Of a stretch of 64,000 bases of DNA, positions 22,201-33,706 are shown in pieces. Source of the stretch: Beta vulgaris subsp. vulgaris (taxonomy: Eukaryota > Streptophyta > Magnoliopsida > Caryophyllales > Amaranthaceae); contig NC_079205.1 of assembly GCF_026745355.1 (NCBI RefSeq), forward strand, positions 4,384,832 to 4,448,831, read 5' to 3'. A program made the translations under genes and the position numbers. The notes beneath the pieces were generated by a model. The model was not told where the DNA came from, made no database searches, and saw only the letters and a list, made by a program, of their open reading frames with translations. Each line of letters begins with the position of its first letter. Positions within the stretch are counted from its first letter, which is position 1.

Positions 22201-25200
22201 ATCCAGATACTTTTGATATTCTGGAAGCTTGTTTGTGGCGTAGAGGAAGGTAGACCCCCCAAGGCATCATATTGATCATCTTGAGATATGATAGTTTCTA
22301 GTGCCCTGCAATTATTTATTGATAAATATTGTAATTTTGACAAACTCTGGGCAAGAGTGTGTGTCAAAAGATTTGACAACTTATCACATTTATAAAGCTC
22401 AAGTGTTTTTAATTTGTGGAGGCAGTAATTCAGCTGAGAGCCTTTCCATACGCACTTCAATTCAGGCAAGCCTTTTAAGCGTAACTCGATTAAGTTTGTG
22501 AGTTTCCCGTCGCATTTCTCATTGTTGATTTCTAGAAGTGGAAAAATCTCTTCCAAGGCATGACAATCACTAATTATCACCTTACTTAAAGAGATTAGGC
22601 TTCTCAGCATTGCTTCAAGAATCATGGTACGCAACTGAGCATCACCATGCTCATTGATGAGCTCCTGCTCCTCCTAAAAGAAAAAAGTTAGCTTTAGTTC
22701 ATCATAAGTATTGTATTGGGTGAACTGCAACAAACCATACAACGACACATAAGCTCACAAGCATTTAAGATGATTTTCTAATCCATGAATACAAGAACCA
22801 AGGAAATGAGAGAGTTAAAGGAAAGTGGGTCCTCTATTTGACTTTTGGGTGGAAAGAGAAAGTTGTTTACAAACATGTATTAAACCAAATGGACCTATAT
22901 GGTGTGGCGAGGGAGGATAAAAGTGAAAAAGAGTTACTAAATATGGAATAAAGTAAAACAGGGAAGGATTTTGTGGAGCAAATTCAGTTCAGTTCAGTTA
23001 GTTTCCTTTCAAGTTTTAATTCAATTTTATTCAGTTCAGACGAATAAAGTTTAGTTTAGTTACAAATTAAGTTCAGTTTAGTTCAGTCCAAAAGCAGTCC
23101 AAAAGAACAGACCTTAGTTTCTCTTAAAAATAAATATCTAGTTCGAAGTTAAAGAAAAAGAAGAAAAAAAAAAAAACACCCTTCCCTTTCCACGTTGCCT
23201 ATGTCTGTTAACCCCGAACCCTCCACTCTCCGTCTTCTTCTGTGACAAATCCTCCCTACCGCGATTAGCCATCCCCTGCCAAGGTGAGAAGAGAAAGGGA
23301 GGGGGAATGAGAAAGGAGTAGATAATAGAGGAGAGAGAGTGAGTGGAACAGGGGTTGTTTTCTTTTATAAAGAGGAATTCTTAATACAATTTCAAAAGTT
23401 CCAAAAATAAAGTGTAGAATTTTCTGATTAGGGAGTAATTCTAACAGCATTAAAGTCGTGAAAGAAAATATTTTTACTAAAACATTGATGAAACAAGGTA
23501 TGCAATATCGTGTTGATTGAGAGTTATTCATACCAATTGACAGGGGATTAATGCCAGCTGATGTGCTCTTATTGTTTCCACATTGTACACATACTTAAGC
23601 GTGCCACAGGACGATATATTCAATTCTTCTAACTCTGGTGCAAGTGAAAGAATGTCCGGAACAATGTTCCCCAACCGAGGGCATTCCATGATCCGAGCAT
23701 GCCTTAGGTTTCCTAGGTAGTTTAAAGGATGGCCATAGCACATCTTGCGCAGCTGCTGCATTCTACATAACGAAAGTTCAACCAAATTGGGTAGTACTTT
23801 GCTGTTGTTAAGAGACGCAGTCCTCGTCATATCGATAAGACACTCAAGACTCTCAAAACTCCACAGACGGAGTAGCCTAAGATTCTGAAAACCTGAATTA
23901 TCAAGTTGAGGAAACAGGTTTATGATTCCCTGCGTTGGTTCCTTGTGTATCTCAAGATGCTCTACACCTGGCAACAACTGCTTCAAAACCTCCATTGGCA
24001 ACTCATTTAGATCAACCAGTCCCAATATTCTTGACCTCCTAAGGTCATCTTGCAACTTCTCAATCCAATACGGAATAGGAGAACGAGAAGTCATAAACCA
24101 GCCGGTAAAGACAGTCAAACAAGGCAAAAACCTTAGATCAGAAAGAAAAGCATTACTCCAGTTTGTGTTATGATGTATAGGGGTATATAACTCCTCTAAC
24201 TTTGATAATCTTGATATTAAGTTGCAGGGTATCTGATACGCATATATACTTTAGTGGCAAGTTTCCTTGTAGATAATATTCTTTGTATAGCGGTTTCCTA
24301 TTATGTACACATATATATATTGTAAAGTGATCAATGAGAAAGGCAAGCTTTAACCTAATATTATATTTCACATGGTATCGGAGCCCTATTTTTTCTCTCT
24401 CTCTCGCTTCCGCCTTTTTTTTCCCAGCCGCCGCCGCCTCATGGCCGGCGACAAAGACTCCGGCGAGTCGTCCTTTCCTAAACCTGATATCAATAGCCCT
24501 TTTTTCTCAGCCATGGCGATCGTCCTGGCGATTTTATCACCCCCTCTCGTCTTACGCACGATAACTTTGAAGATTGGTCGGGGGATCTCTTGCTCGCGCT
24601 TCAAGCCAGGCGCAAAATCGGTTTTCTTGACGGTACCATCACCGGCCCCGTCGCCCCCTACACCGAGTCCGATTGGCTCACGGTTAATGCCATGTTGGTT
24701 TCGTGGATGATGAACACTATTTCTCCTGAGGTTAAAGGTACGCTTACTAAGTTTCGTGAGGCTCGTAAATTATGGCTTCATCTTAAAACTCGCTTTGCTA
24801 CTGTTAATGGCCCCCGAATTCATCAAATAAAATCTAGTATTGCAAAGTGTGAACAAACTAAATCCATGAGTGTTTCCACGTATTATGCAAATTGAATGTA
24901 TTGTGGGAAGAATTATCGAAACATGAACCCTTAATTACATGTACTTGTTGTGTGGCGTGTCAAGCGGGGCCGAACATGAGGCTCGTCGGGAAACGCAGAA
25001 ATTACATGACTTTCTTATGGGTTTATATTCTGAATTTTATGCTCGTTTGCGTACCCAAATATTGTCTACTGAGCCCCTTCCTTCCCTTGACCGTGCGTAC
25101 CATTTAGTGGTGCAAGAGGAGCGTGTACGCACGGCCAAGGCCACGGTGGATGACGCCCCACCTGCTCTCGGTTCACTGTCCGGGCTGCTGCTGGCCGTGG

Positions 25201-28200
25201 CAGGGGTTCCACGGACCGAACCCCGTGTTCTCATTGTCACAAAACCGGCCACGATATTTCTCGTTGTTGGACTTTGTTAGCTTGTTCTCATTGCAAAAAG
25301 CATGGCCATGATGTTAGTACATGCTATGAATTGGTGGGTTATCCTGAGGGCATGGATCCCAAGTCTCGTGCCTCGAAGCCATCTCTCGGCCGTGGGCGTG
25401 GCGCTGTTAAGCCACGGCTCATGCTGTGGCTACTCCTTCTTCGACCGATGATCCTCATCATTTTCACTCCTGAGCAGTGGAAGCTTTAGCTGGTATATTT
25501 GGTTCTGCTAAGGTTTCTGATGATCGTCTTAGCGGTACGTTTCTTTCCACTTCCTGGATTATTGATAGTGGTGCTACGCATCATGTTACTGGTGATATCT
25601 CTGGCATGTTTGATTTGGTTTCTATTTCTTCCTGCCCTGTTGGTCTCCCAATGGTAGCACTGTTGTGGCTACTCAAAAGGGGTCGGTTCGCTTGTCTGAT
25701 TCTATTACTTTGCATAATGTTCTTCTTGTTCCTCAGTTTAGTTGTAGTTTACTTTCGGTTGCACAACTGACTAATGATTTGCAGTGTTTTGTTCAATTTA
25801 ACTCTTCCATGTGTGCTATACAGGACCGCATGAAGGAGCTGATTGGAACGGGTCGTAGGGTGGATGGGCTATACTACTTCAACGGAGGTGACAGTGTGCA
25901 TTCAGTGGCTGTGAATGGTGCTTCTGCGGAGTTTGATTTGTGCATCGTCGTATGGGTCATCCTTCGGAGAAAGTGGTGAAGTTACTTCCTCCCCTATGTG
26001 GTCATGTGGGTAGTTTGTCGAATAAAGCTTGTGAAGTTTGTTTTCGTGCTAAGCATACTAGAGACAAGTTTCCTTTGAGTGATAGTAAGGCTAGTAGAAT
26101 TTTTGAAAAGATTCACTGTGATTTGTGGGGTCCTTACAGACATGTATCATCTTGTGGTGCTCGTTATTTTTTGACTATTGTTGATGATTTTTCTAGAGCT
26201 GTTTGGGTTTATTTGATGGAGGATAAAACTGAGGTGTTTGGTATGTTTATGAATTTTGTAGCTATGGTTGAGCGTCAATTTTCTCAAACTATTAAAGTTG
26301 TTCAAAGTGATAATGGAACTGAATTCAATTGCTTGATTGATTATTTCTCTGCTTCTGGCATTATTTTTCAAACCTCTTGTGTTGCTACTCCTCAACAAAA
26401 TGGGAGAGTGGAACGCAAACATCAACATATCTTGAATGTTGGCCGTGCTCTTCGCTTTCAAGCTCATCTTCCTATTTATTTTTGGGGGAAAGTGTTCTTG
26501 CTGCAGCTCATTTAATTAACCGCACCCCTTCTCCTCTCTTACAAAATAAATCTCCATTTGATATTCTCTTTGGTTTTTCCCCTGCTTATGCTGCTATTCG
26601 TACCTTTGGGTGTCTCTGTTTTGCTCATAATCACAAAACCAAAGGTGACAAGTTTGCTAGTCGTAGTCGGAAATGTGTGTTTGTTGGTTATCCTTTTGGG
26701 AAGAAGGGATGGAGGTTGTATGATCTTGACTCCAAAGAATTTTTTGTTTCTCGGGATGTTAAATTTTTTGAAGATGTGTATCCCTTTGCTTCTCCTGATG
26801 ATGTTAATATTGATGTTCACACTGTGGTGCGCCCTTATGATGACTTGGTGCATTTTGATTTTGCTGAGTTTGATCCTATTCATGAGCCCTCACATATCCC
26901 ACCACGATGTACCCAAATGTACCCACAAATGAGCCTACACTTCTCCCTTGCCCACAAATGATCCTCCACCTTCTCCCTTGTCACAAATGAGCCCTTGCCC
27001 ACAAATGAGCTTTCCTCTCCCGTCTCTCGGTCCACAACCGAACCGATTCAGCCCATAAATCCACCGCCGCCCAACCGTCTCTTCTCCCCTATCGCCCGAG
27101 CAGTCCGGACCTGCCTCTCCTCTCTCTTCGCCCGCACCTGCTGGGCCGCCCGCGGCATCACCCGGTCCAGCTGCACCTGGGGCCGCCGCTTTTTCTGCCT
27201 CCAAATGATTTGGGCCGTGGGTTGAGGACTAAGGTCCCTTCCGTTTTGCTCAAAGATTATGTTACGCACACTGTCGTCTCTGATGGCCCTTCTGTCTCTA
27301 CTGCCTCTCCATCTTCTCCTTCAGGTACTCCCTATCCTATAGCTCATTACATAAATTGTTCAAATTTTTTCTGCAAATTATTTGAAGTTTGTTGCAGCTG
27401 TTGTTTCTACCTGAACCGGCGTCTTTCAAGGAGGCTATGCGAAGTGATGGATGGCAGGCATCCATGCAGGATGAAATACAGGCTTTAGAAGCTAATGGTA
27501 CTTGGACTCTGGAGGAGCTTCCTCCTGGGAAACGAGCTTTGGGGAGTCAGTGGGTTATGCACAAATTTCATTCTACTGGTGAGGTTGAGCGCCTCAAATC
27601 TCGCCTGGTTGTGTTGGGTAATCATCAGGAGGCTGGCATTGATTATACTGAGACTTTTGCTCCTGTTGCTAAAATGACCACTGTTCGGGCTTTCTTGGCT
27701 ATTGCTGCTTCCAAAAATTGGGAACTTCATCAAATGGATGTTCATAATGCCTTTCTTCATGGTGACTTGGAGGAGGAGGTTTATATGAAGCTTCCTCCTG
27801 GTTTTGCTTCTTCTAATCCCAATCTGGTTTGTCGTCTCCGCAAGTCTCTCTATGGCTTGAAGCAAGCTCCTCGTTGTTGGTTTGCTAAACTGGTTACCGC
27901 TTTGCGTGATTATGGTTTTCTGCAGTCTTACTCTGATTATTCTCTCTTCACTTACACTCGTCAGTCTACTCAGCTTAATGTGCTTGTTTATGTTGATGAC
28001 CTCATCATTTCTGGTAATGATTCTGCAGCGCTTTCGTCCTTCAAAGCTTACTTGTCTGATTGCTTTAAAATGAAGGATTTGGGGTCGCTAAAGTATTTTC
28101 TTGGCATTGAGGTGGCTCGTAGCTCTTCTGGTATCTTTCTCTGTCAGCGCAAGTATACTCTTGACATCATTTCTGAGACTGGTTTGTTAGGTTCTAAACC

Positions 28201-31200
28201 GTGTGGGTTTCCTATTGAGCAGCATCATCAGCTTGCTCTTGCTTCTGGCCCCTTGCTGTCAGATCCTGCGGCCTATCGTCGTCTTGTAGGTCGCCTCATT
28301 TACTTGGCTGTCACACGTCCTGATTTAGCTTACTCAGTTCATGTCTTGTCTCAGTTCATGCAGGAACCCCGTAGCGAGCACTGGGATGCTGCTTTACGTG
28401 TGGTTCGTTATTTGAAGGGTACTCCTGGTCAGGGTATTCTTTTTGCGCGCCGACAGTGCGCTGTCTTGCAGGGGTGGTGTGATTCTGATTGGGCTGCATG
28501 TCCCATCACCGTCGTTCTCTCTCGGGTTGGCTGGTTTTCTTAGGTTCTTCTCCTATTTCCTGGAAGACTAAGAAACAGCACACCGTTTCTCGCTCGTCTG
28601 CTGAAGCTGAGTATCGCTCTATGGCCTCCATCACTTGTGAGTTAAAGTGGTTGAAGGCGTTGTTATTGAGCTTGGGTGTTCATCATCCCAAGGCTATTCC
28701 TCTGTACTGTGATAGTCAGTCTGCCTTACATATTGCGAAGAACCCTGTTTTTCATGAGCGCAAACAAATATTGAGGTGGATTGTCATTTTGTTCGGGATG
28801 CAATCATTGATGGCCTTATCTCTCCTTCTTATGTTTCCACCAAGGCCCAGCTTGCTGATATATTTACTAAGGCTCTTGGGAAGACACAGTTTGATTTGTT
28901 ATTATCCAAGTTGGGCATTCTTGATCCTACCCATGTCCAACTTGAGGGGGGTGATACGCATATATACTTTAGTGGCAAGTTTCCTTGTAGATAATATTCT
29001 TTTGTATAGCGGTTTCCTATTATGTACACATATATATATTGTAAAGTGATCAATGAGAAAGGCAAGCTTTAACCTAATATTATATTTCACAGTATCAGTT
29101 CCAGATGATAGCATTCAGATAGATCCAGCACTCTCAAGTTGCAAAGCTCCCCTATCCATTCTGGCAACACCGTTTGAGAAATAGGAAAACTTAACTCGAG
29201 AATCTCCAGGTTCTTCAATTTGCAAATTATAGACATTTCACTATTCCTGAAACAGCCAGCACGAGATAATTATATTCCTACAACTTTTACCAATTTTCAG
29301 TTTCGACGGCAATTTTTTGGCTATCAACCTGTCCTTTTATCCGTGCATGGTAAATCATATAGATGCTCTTAAACATGTTCATGTTTCCTGCTTTGCATGA
29401 AATAACTACAAAAGCAATTTATATAGTACTCCAAATGACAATCACACATATTTTATTTTTTAAAAAAAAAAAAAACCTTTCCATGGTCTCCAATACAAAA
29501 TGGCTCAGGAACCTCTAAAGACTCTACCGCCAATTAGATCCAACCAACATTGACACCATGAGAGGGGGTACAGGGAGACAGCAGTGTATCCAAGAGAGGA
29601 AGAAGAATCTCATAAGTGAACTTTTTCGGTCTTCCCTTATTCTCTTCTTTCATATATTTCATCCATCATAAACTTCGATTATGTAATTGAAGTCCAATTT
29701 TTTTATAATATTCTTTTTATCTCTCTTTGGCATGATTAACATCTCGTGCATCTCTTAGTCTTTTCATTCTGTACGCAGGACAAGCATACAACATAGCACA
29801 ATATATTTGCCCACTCTCAATTATTTATTAGTTCTCAACTTTACTTTTGCTATCACATATTGGTTGTCACTTAAGTTATATCACCTTATTATCACCTGTA
29901 GTTTGTTATCATAATGTACTACAAGCCGAAAGAAAAGGGAAAATAACTAAGGAAGGGGAAAAGGATACGAATATACAAATGCTCAAGCATGGGATCAACT
30001 GCCTTCAAACCCCAAGGTTTTGGGGGCACAGGTCATGTTCTCATCCCTCTCCCTAAGATAAGGAGTTAAAAAAAGTGTCTCTTCGCCACTTTGGTCTTCA
30101 CATGTCTCTCAGCTATCAGCTCTATCTTTTTTTAGCACATGCATTGTAAACCTAAAGTGAAACTCTATATATCCATGCTGCATTTACAATGATTTGGGTA
30201 CACTATGATGATGCATATGAAATAACTTCAAAACTGGCTAATTACCTCATATATCGGCCTAAAAGATGAAGCGTTTTGAGATTGACAAGATGTTGGAGCG
30301 AAACTGGTGCCAATAACTCGATATTATCTTCATTGTCCCATTTAGATCTAGTCCCAAAACTAATGTCCAGAACCCGTAAATAACATGTTTGTCTGAAGAA
30401 GTTACCTGTCAACATCATATGAGCAATTCTGATAAGCAAGGAGTTCCATTTCAGACAAAATTGAAATTGTCTTAAACTTCTGAGCAGATTACCTGGCAAA
30501 GTTGTAGGACTAATTCGCATTATCAGGATTTCCAATTTCGGACACTCTAATTCTTCAGGAAATTGACCATCTATATCCCAAGAATTTAGTGAAACTCCAA
30601 TTGCTTTTTCATACACGTCTTTCCTCCTGAACTCTTTTAAACAGGAGGGCACAAGAAAGAGGCCATCTAACTTAGTTATCCACAATGCAACATCACGAAC
30701 CATATCATGCATTTTGACACAAGAGAAAGAAGTGGCAGCGTAAAGATGATCAGTGAAAGAAACAGAGGACAACAAGCAAGCATTTTCAAGTTGCTGGACA
30801 GAGGTAAGAATCTTTCGTCTTGCTTGATCAACTGATTCAACATTTTGATACAACCACAGTCCATGTGCACACCTCACTAGGTCTTCCACCTTTATCTCAC
30901 TATCCTCCGGATACAAAGAACATAATATAAAGCACCTTTGGGTATCTTCATCTTCCAAATAATCGTAACTTAGTTTCAAACAAGCATAAATATCGCTATC
31001 AACGCTTTCTACATCGACAAAGCTAGATTTGGAAAGCTTTCGAGTTGCATCTTCATAGTCCTCTAAACTTTTATCCTTAAGTGCACTTCCAACCGTAATA
31101 ACAGCAAGTGGCAAGCCTGCACACTCACTAACAATCATCTTTGCCTTGCTCTTGAGGTTGGGCCTCTGTTGCAGTCCTGCATACTTATTGAACAAAGCCA

Positions 31201-32041
31201 ATGCTTCTGCTTCTTCTATCACATCTAAACGTATTACAAATGTGCAATCCATTTCCTCACAGACTTTCTGAAGTCGTGAAGTAAGAATTATCTTGGATCC
31301 TTTGTAATTTGATTGTGAAGGGATTCCAATACGCTCCATGTCAATCAATTCCCATACATCATCCAGAATAAGTAAGATCTTACTCTCTTTCTGGAATCTT
31401 CTTTGAAGCTCATTTCCTCTGCCAAACTCAGTATCGTCTTTGAATTTCAAATCTAGCATATCACCAAGCATACCTTGGATGTTTCTAATATTAGGACTTT
31501 GGGACACTGTTGCCATGACCACTTGACTAAATAACTTCTTATCTTTAGCATTCTTACCTATTTCCACCACCAATTTAGTCTTCCCAACGCCTCCCATCCC
31601 AATGATGCCAATGATGCCAACTTTCTCATCCTCCAAGCCTTCCATAATCCTATCATAAGCAGATCTCCTAGACCTAAATTCGACAAAATTATCGCGCCAC
31701 AAAAGTTCAATTCCTTTAGTTTCTGCAGGAAAACAAACACATAGTACATTCTTTCCTTGAGAAAGAAGTTTGCTAACAAGATTTTTCATTTCCAGGACAT
31801 CCTTTTTTGACTTTTTTATTTGGCAATTAAGAGGAAACAATCTTTTCATCGAGGTTGACTTAGATTTTTCATCGGCTAGCCAATTAGTTTTCATGGTGAC
31901 ACCAACGTTGTGGACATCTTCTAACCACTGATTAACTTGTTCATCAATCTCCTCTCCAGCCTCCGTAGCTCTCTTGAGTTGTTCTTGCACCTCCCTTTCT
32001 ATACGCTTCAACTCTTCAGCTTCTATACGTAGTTCTTCCAT
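16283..32041 (-). CDS. CNL2: giant CC-NB-LRR receptor with C-terminal RNase H-like domain, disrupted by a copia element
   Basis: Four exons fit by splice site and phase: 32041-30246, 29246-23534, 22673-21891 and 19984-16283. Exon 2 is split by a copia element; without it and one TSD the frame stays open for about 2,376 residues. Exon 1 shows a short coiled coil, P-loop GMGGVGKT with Lys154, kinase-2 LILDDVW ending at 230, GLPLA 309-313, RNBS-D CSLYPEDSE and MHD 444-446. Exons 2-4 are LRR (LRVLDLSECYHLELIP runs across the insertion). Exon 4 ends in the RNase H-like domain. Compared with CNL1, roughly 30 N-terminal residues are absent and an upstream stop precedes Met1, so a further first exon is possible. 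As it stands, translation enters the LTR and stops after residue 651. The GTG at 19951 is not a start; the frame runs from the acceptor at 19985. Expected role: intracellular effector recognition. Whether a spliced product still forms is unknown. Confidence 0.85.
16390..16830 (-). other. RNase H-like (RVT_3-type) domain fused to the CNL2 LRR
   Basis: About residues 2196-2340 of the open CNL2 frame. The order of motifs matches the plant retroelement-type RNase H domain: lead WAPPPPGYVTLN, then GSAGAGGLLRDMRGYWIKGF, AIKAELQAIKEGLEM, a VILQTSSESVVDLL strand, LHPLHHLI, and VRLVQHEANNPANWLA. Active members carry Asp-Glu-Asp-Asp. Here the positions read Ala2209 (IAGA for xDGA), Glu2249 (AEL), Ser2273 (TSSES for TDSES) and Asn2330 (ANWLA for ADWLA), so metal-dependent RNA cleavage is not expected. 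The domain lies in the same exon and frame as the LRR with no stop or intron between. It is probably a captured domain; a role as decoy or binding module is inference. Confidence 0.85.
17140..19250 (-). repeat. Four tandem LRR super-modules inside CNL2 exon 4
   Basis: A module of about 200-230 residues recurs four times. Its signature is a GCDRLRxIFPLSxAxxLPxL block, then a QLEQxFxED block, then LPCLSxICPAxY. Signature starts lie near 19190, 18590, 17910 and 17210, a period of 600-700 bp. Between them lie LWKGPTELINLSQLR and TLxxLETIxIxNCxxLExI blocks. The duplication of large blocks instead of single 24-residue repeats explains the unusual length. Confidence 0.8.
19985..21890 (-). other. CNL2 intron 3 with truncated hAT-like repeat
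   Basis: The donor CAG/GTATGC at 21891-21890 and acceptor TTGTAG/GGT at 19985 keep phase 0. Between about 20600 and 21254 lies sequence dense in CTCGAG/TCGAGT motifs, ending in CAGTTTTCACCCCTA (inverse TAGGGGTGAAAACTG), a hAT-like terminus. The matching left end was not found, so it is probably truncated. The 85-codon ORF at 20291-20548 has no recognised family. Confidence 0.55.
22674..23533 (-). other. CNL2 intron 2 with TTCAGTTCAG-type simple repeat
   Basis: Donor TTG/GTATGA at 23534-23533 and acceptor TTTTAG/GAG at 22674-22673; phase 0 on both sides. About 22981-23100 is a degenerate TTCAGTTCAGTT repeat. The rest is purine-rich without features. Confidence 0.65.
24234..24372 (+). repeat. 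Left LTR of the copia element
   Basis: 139 bp, TG...CA ends, identical to the right LTR except for one missing T in a TTCTTT run near 24282. Confidence 0.95.
24373..24385 (+). other. Primer-binding site
   Basis: TGGTATCGGAGCC follows the left LTR directly; it matches the initiator tRNA-Met type copia site (TGGTATCAGAGC) with one A-to-G difference. Confidence 0.9.
24440..29000 (+). pseudogene. Copia gag-pol polyprotein, frame-broken
   Basis: Domains are in copia order but spread over several frames. Gag is at 24440-25490, with a zinc-knuckle-like HCKKHGHDVSTCYELVGYPE stretch at about 25280-25345. Protease DSGAT is at 25564. Integrase is at 25940-26515, with HRRMGH, IHCDLWGPY, VVQSDNGTEF and NGRVERKH holding its catalytic acids. 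Reverse transcriptase is at 27389-28540, including the YVDD box at 27989-28000. RNase H lies at about 28555-28790 (SRSSAEAEYRSM). Stops or frame changes occur near 24893, 25270, 25480, 25700, 25950, 26500, 26960 and 28520. The 26960-27390 stretch is GC-rich and without homology. Not translatable as one protein. Confidence 0.9.
28944..28951 (+). other. Polypurine tract
   Basis: GAGGGGGG immediately before the right LTR, the plus-strand priming site. Confidence 0.85.
28952..29091 (+). repeat. Right LTR of the copia element
   Basis: 140 bp, TGATACGC to TTTCACA. Followed directly by the target duplication GTATC and then CNL2 exon 2 sequence. Confidence 0.95.
29247..30245 (-). other. CNL2 intron 1
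   Basis: Donor GAG/GTAATT at 30246-30245; acceptor TTTCAG/GAAT at 29247-29246. Two bases of an Arg codon end exon 1 and one begins exon 2, so the phase matches. 999 bp, AT-rich, no repeat recognised. Confidence 0.8.
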
Positions 32042-33090
32042 AATTAATGATAGTTATGGAGCAAATTGAAGTTTATGGAGCAAAACAGCAAATCTTGTAT
32101 CACTGGCAATCTCTGTCATGACATGTCAGATAGAACAGTATCACTGAGTTTCTGAAACACAAACATTACTAAGAAAAATAGCATCCAAAGTTTTACTAAT
32201 TTATTTTGGCAAGTCAAAACTTAATCCCAAGAGAAGAATAAGGGTGTATTCTTTTCACTTGAAAATGACTCAATTTACCTAGAACTTATCCAAACCTAAA
32301 CTTACCTAGACTTATTTGGACTTCTTTTAGTGTCTAATGAACATTTTTTCGGCAGACTTGATTGAAATTAATCTGAAATCATAACTTGTTTATAGTTCTC
32401 TAAACAAGGTTATTCTAATAAATTCAGATAAGTAATAAGTTCCAATTAAAGCTACTCAAGCTTAATTCACAACTACATAGATTCTAAAAAAATTTAGCTA
32501 AGTCAAATCACATAATGGGAAGGTCAGCAACAGTAGAACACACCTACATATAGAGCTCAATAAAGCCATATACTGTATTATAATTAATAATACAATGCAC
32601 CTTCCATTGCATAATTTACAACCTACATGTAATTGAATGGTCTCAGGTAGTTAATAATTACCATTATTTTATCTTAATATATACGTTCACTGTATCTAAT
32701 TTCTATATAAACATAGCAGTTTGATTTTCACGCTTGCCAATACACAACTTTGACCATTAATATCTTTAATCATCTATTAGTTTAAATTGTATAAAGTAGA
32801 TATTTTGAAAATATACATTGATATTAATCCAACAACATTTTACAGTGACATTTTGTTTAGATATCAATAAAAAAAGTTGGTCCAAATTAGTATACAAATT
32901 GTGGAAAAGTCAAAGTTAAGCATTTATCTAGAAATGGAGGAAGCATTAATACTTATTATGTTTCTAAAAATACTTCAATGACAGTATTTTTGAAGACAAA
33001 TCAAACAATATATTTTTATAGTATAAATCTTTATACACCCTCCGTATTCAAGTAAGTGCAAAAGACTAGCATCTAATTACCTAAAACCTA
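32042..33090. other. CNL2 upstream region with Stowaway fragments
   Basis: No gene. About 32750-32945 resembles the interior and one end of the Stowaway family at 10452 (TTGACCATTAATATCTTTAA, ending TCTAGAAATGGAGGAAG) but lacks a clear opposite end. CACCCTCCGTATTCAAG near 33039 is another isolated Stowaway-like terminus. CNL2 begins at 32041. Confidence 0.45.
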
Positions 33091-33094
33091 ATAA

Positions 33095-33225
33095 TTAAGG
33101 TTGGCCTAGTTGGTTGCAGGCCCTCCTTCCAACCCTATTACAAGAGTTCGATTATTTCCCCTTGCAAAGTGGGATCTTAAATTCCTCCAACTTACAAGGG
33201 ATTTTTATCTTACCTGAAAAAATAA
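33095..33225 (+). repeat. SINE-like sequence
   Basis: GTTGGCCTAGTTGGTTGCAG fits a polymerase III A box (TGGCCTAGTTGG), followed after about 45 bp by a weak B box (GAGTTCGATTA) and an A-rich end near 33220. No target duplication was identified, so the limits are approximate. Confidence 0.5.
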
Positions 33226-33706
33226 GATAAATTATTACCTAGATACCTTATCAGGTAGTATTTGGTCACTAACCAAACTCTTACCTTAAAAGTTCGATCA
33301 TATAAGTCTTAAAATGGAATCTTGCCAATCTGGTGTTTGGGATAGAGATCCTTTTATTCTCCTCTCTACTCTCGATCAATCTGCCCACTCACCCGCACAT
33401 GCCAGACCAAATTGTGGGAGTTAAGAGGTGGTCTTTCTCCTTACATTTAAAAATTAGAAACCCTTACCAAGTGGCTTCAGAGGGGTCTCACACACATGAG
33501 ACACATGAGCGACTGCTCATAGCCCTGATTTTAAGGGGCTCCACCTATATATTTTATTTTTATGTGTTTATTAGATGGAAAAATGTTTCTACCTTTTTTA
33601 TTCCAAAATTTAGCTTGGCTCACTTGGTAGGAATTCCACCTCATGAGCTCAACGGCCCATTTGGTAGTCGTTAATAAAATACGGTAATGGGAATGAATTT
33701 TAAGTA

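Larger units (their letters stand above)
24234..29091 (+). mobile_element. Ty1/copia retrotransposon in CNL2 exon 2 (antisense)
   Basis: A complete element of 4,858 bp: 139-bp left LTR, primer-binding site, polyprotein region, polypurine tract and 140-bp right LTR. The 5-bp target duplication GTATC is at 24229-24233 and 29092-29096. The LTRs, starting TGATACGC and ending TTTCACA, differ by one T only, so the insertion is recent. Short LTRs and a gag-protease-integrase-RT-RNase H order fit copia, possibly an Ale/Retrofit-type lineage. It lies in plus orientation, opposite to CNL2. Removing it with one TSD restores the CNL2 frame. Its own coding region is broken, so it was probably moved by proteins of another copy, unless the breaks arose later. 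Confidence 0.95.
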
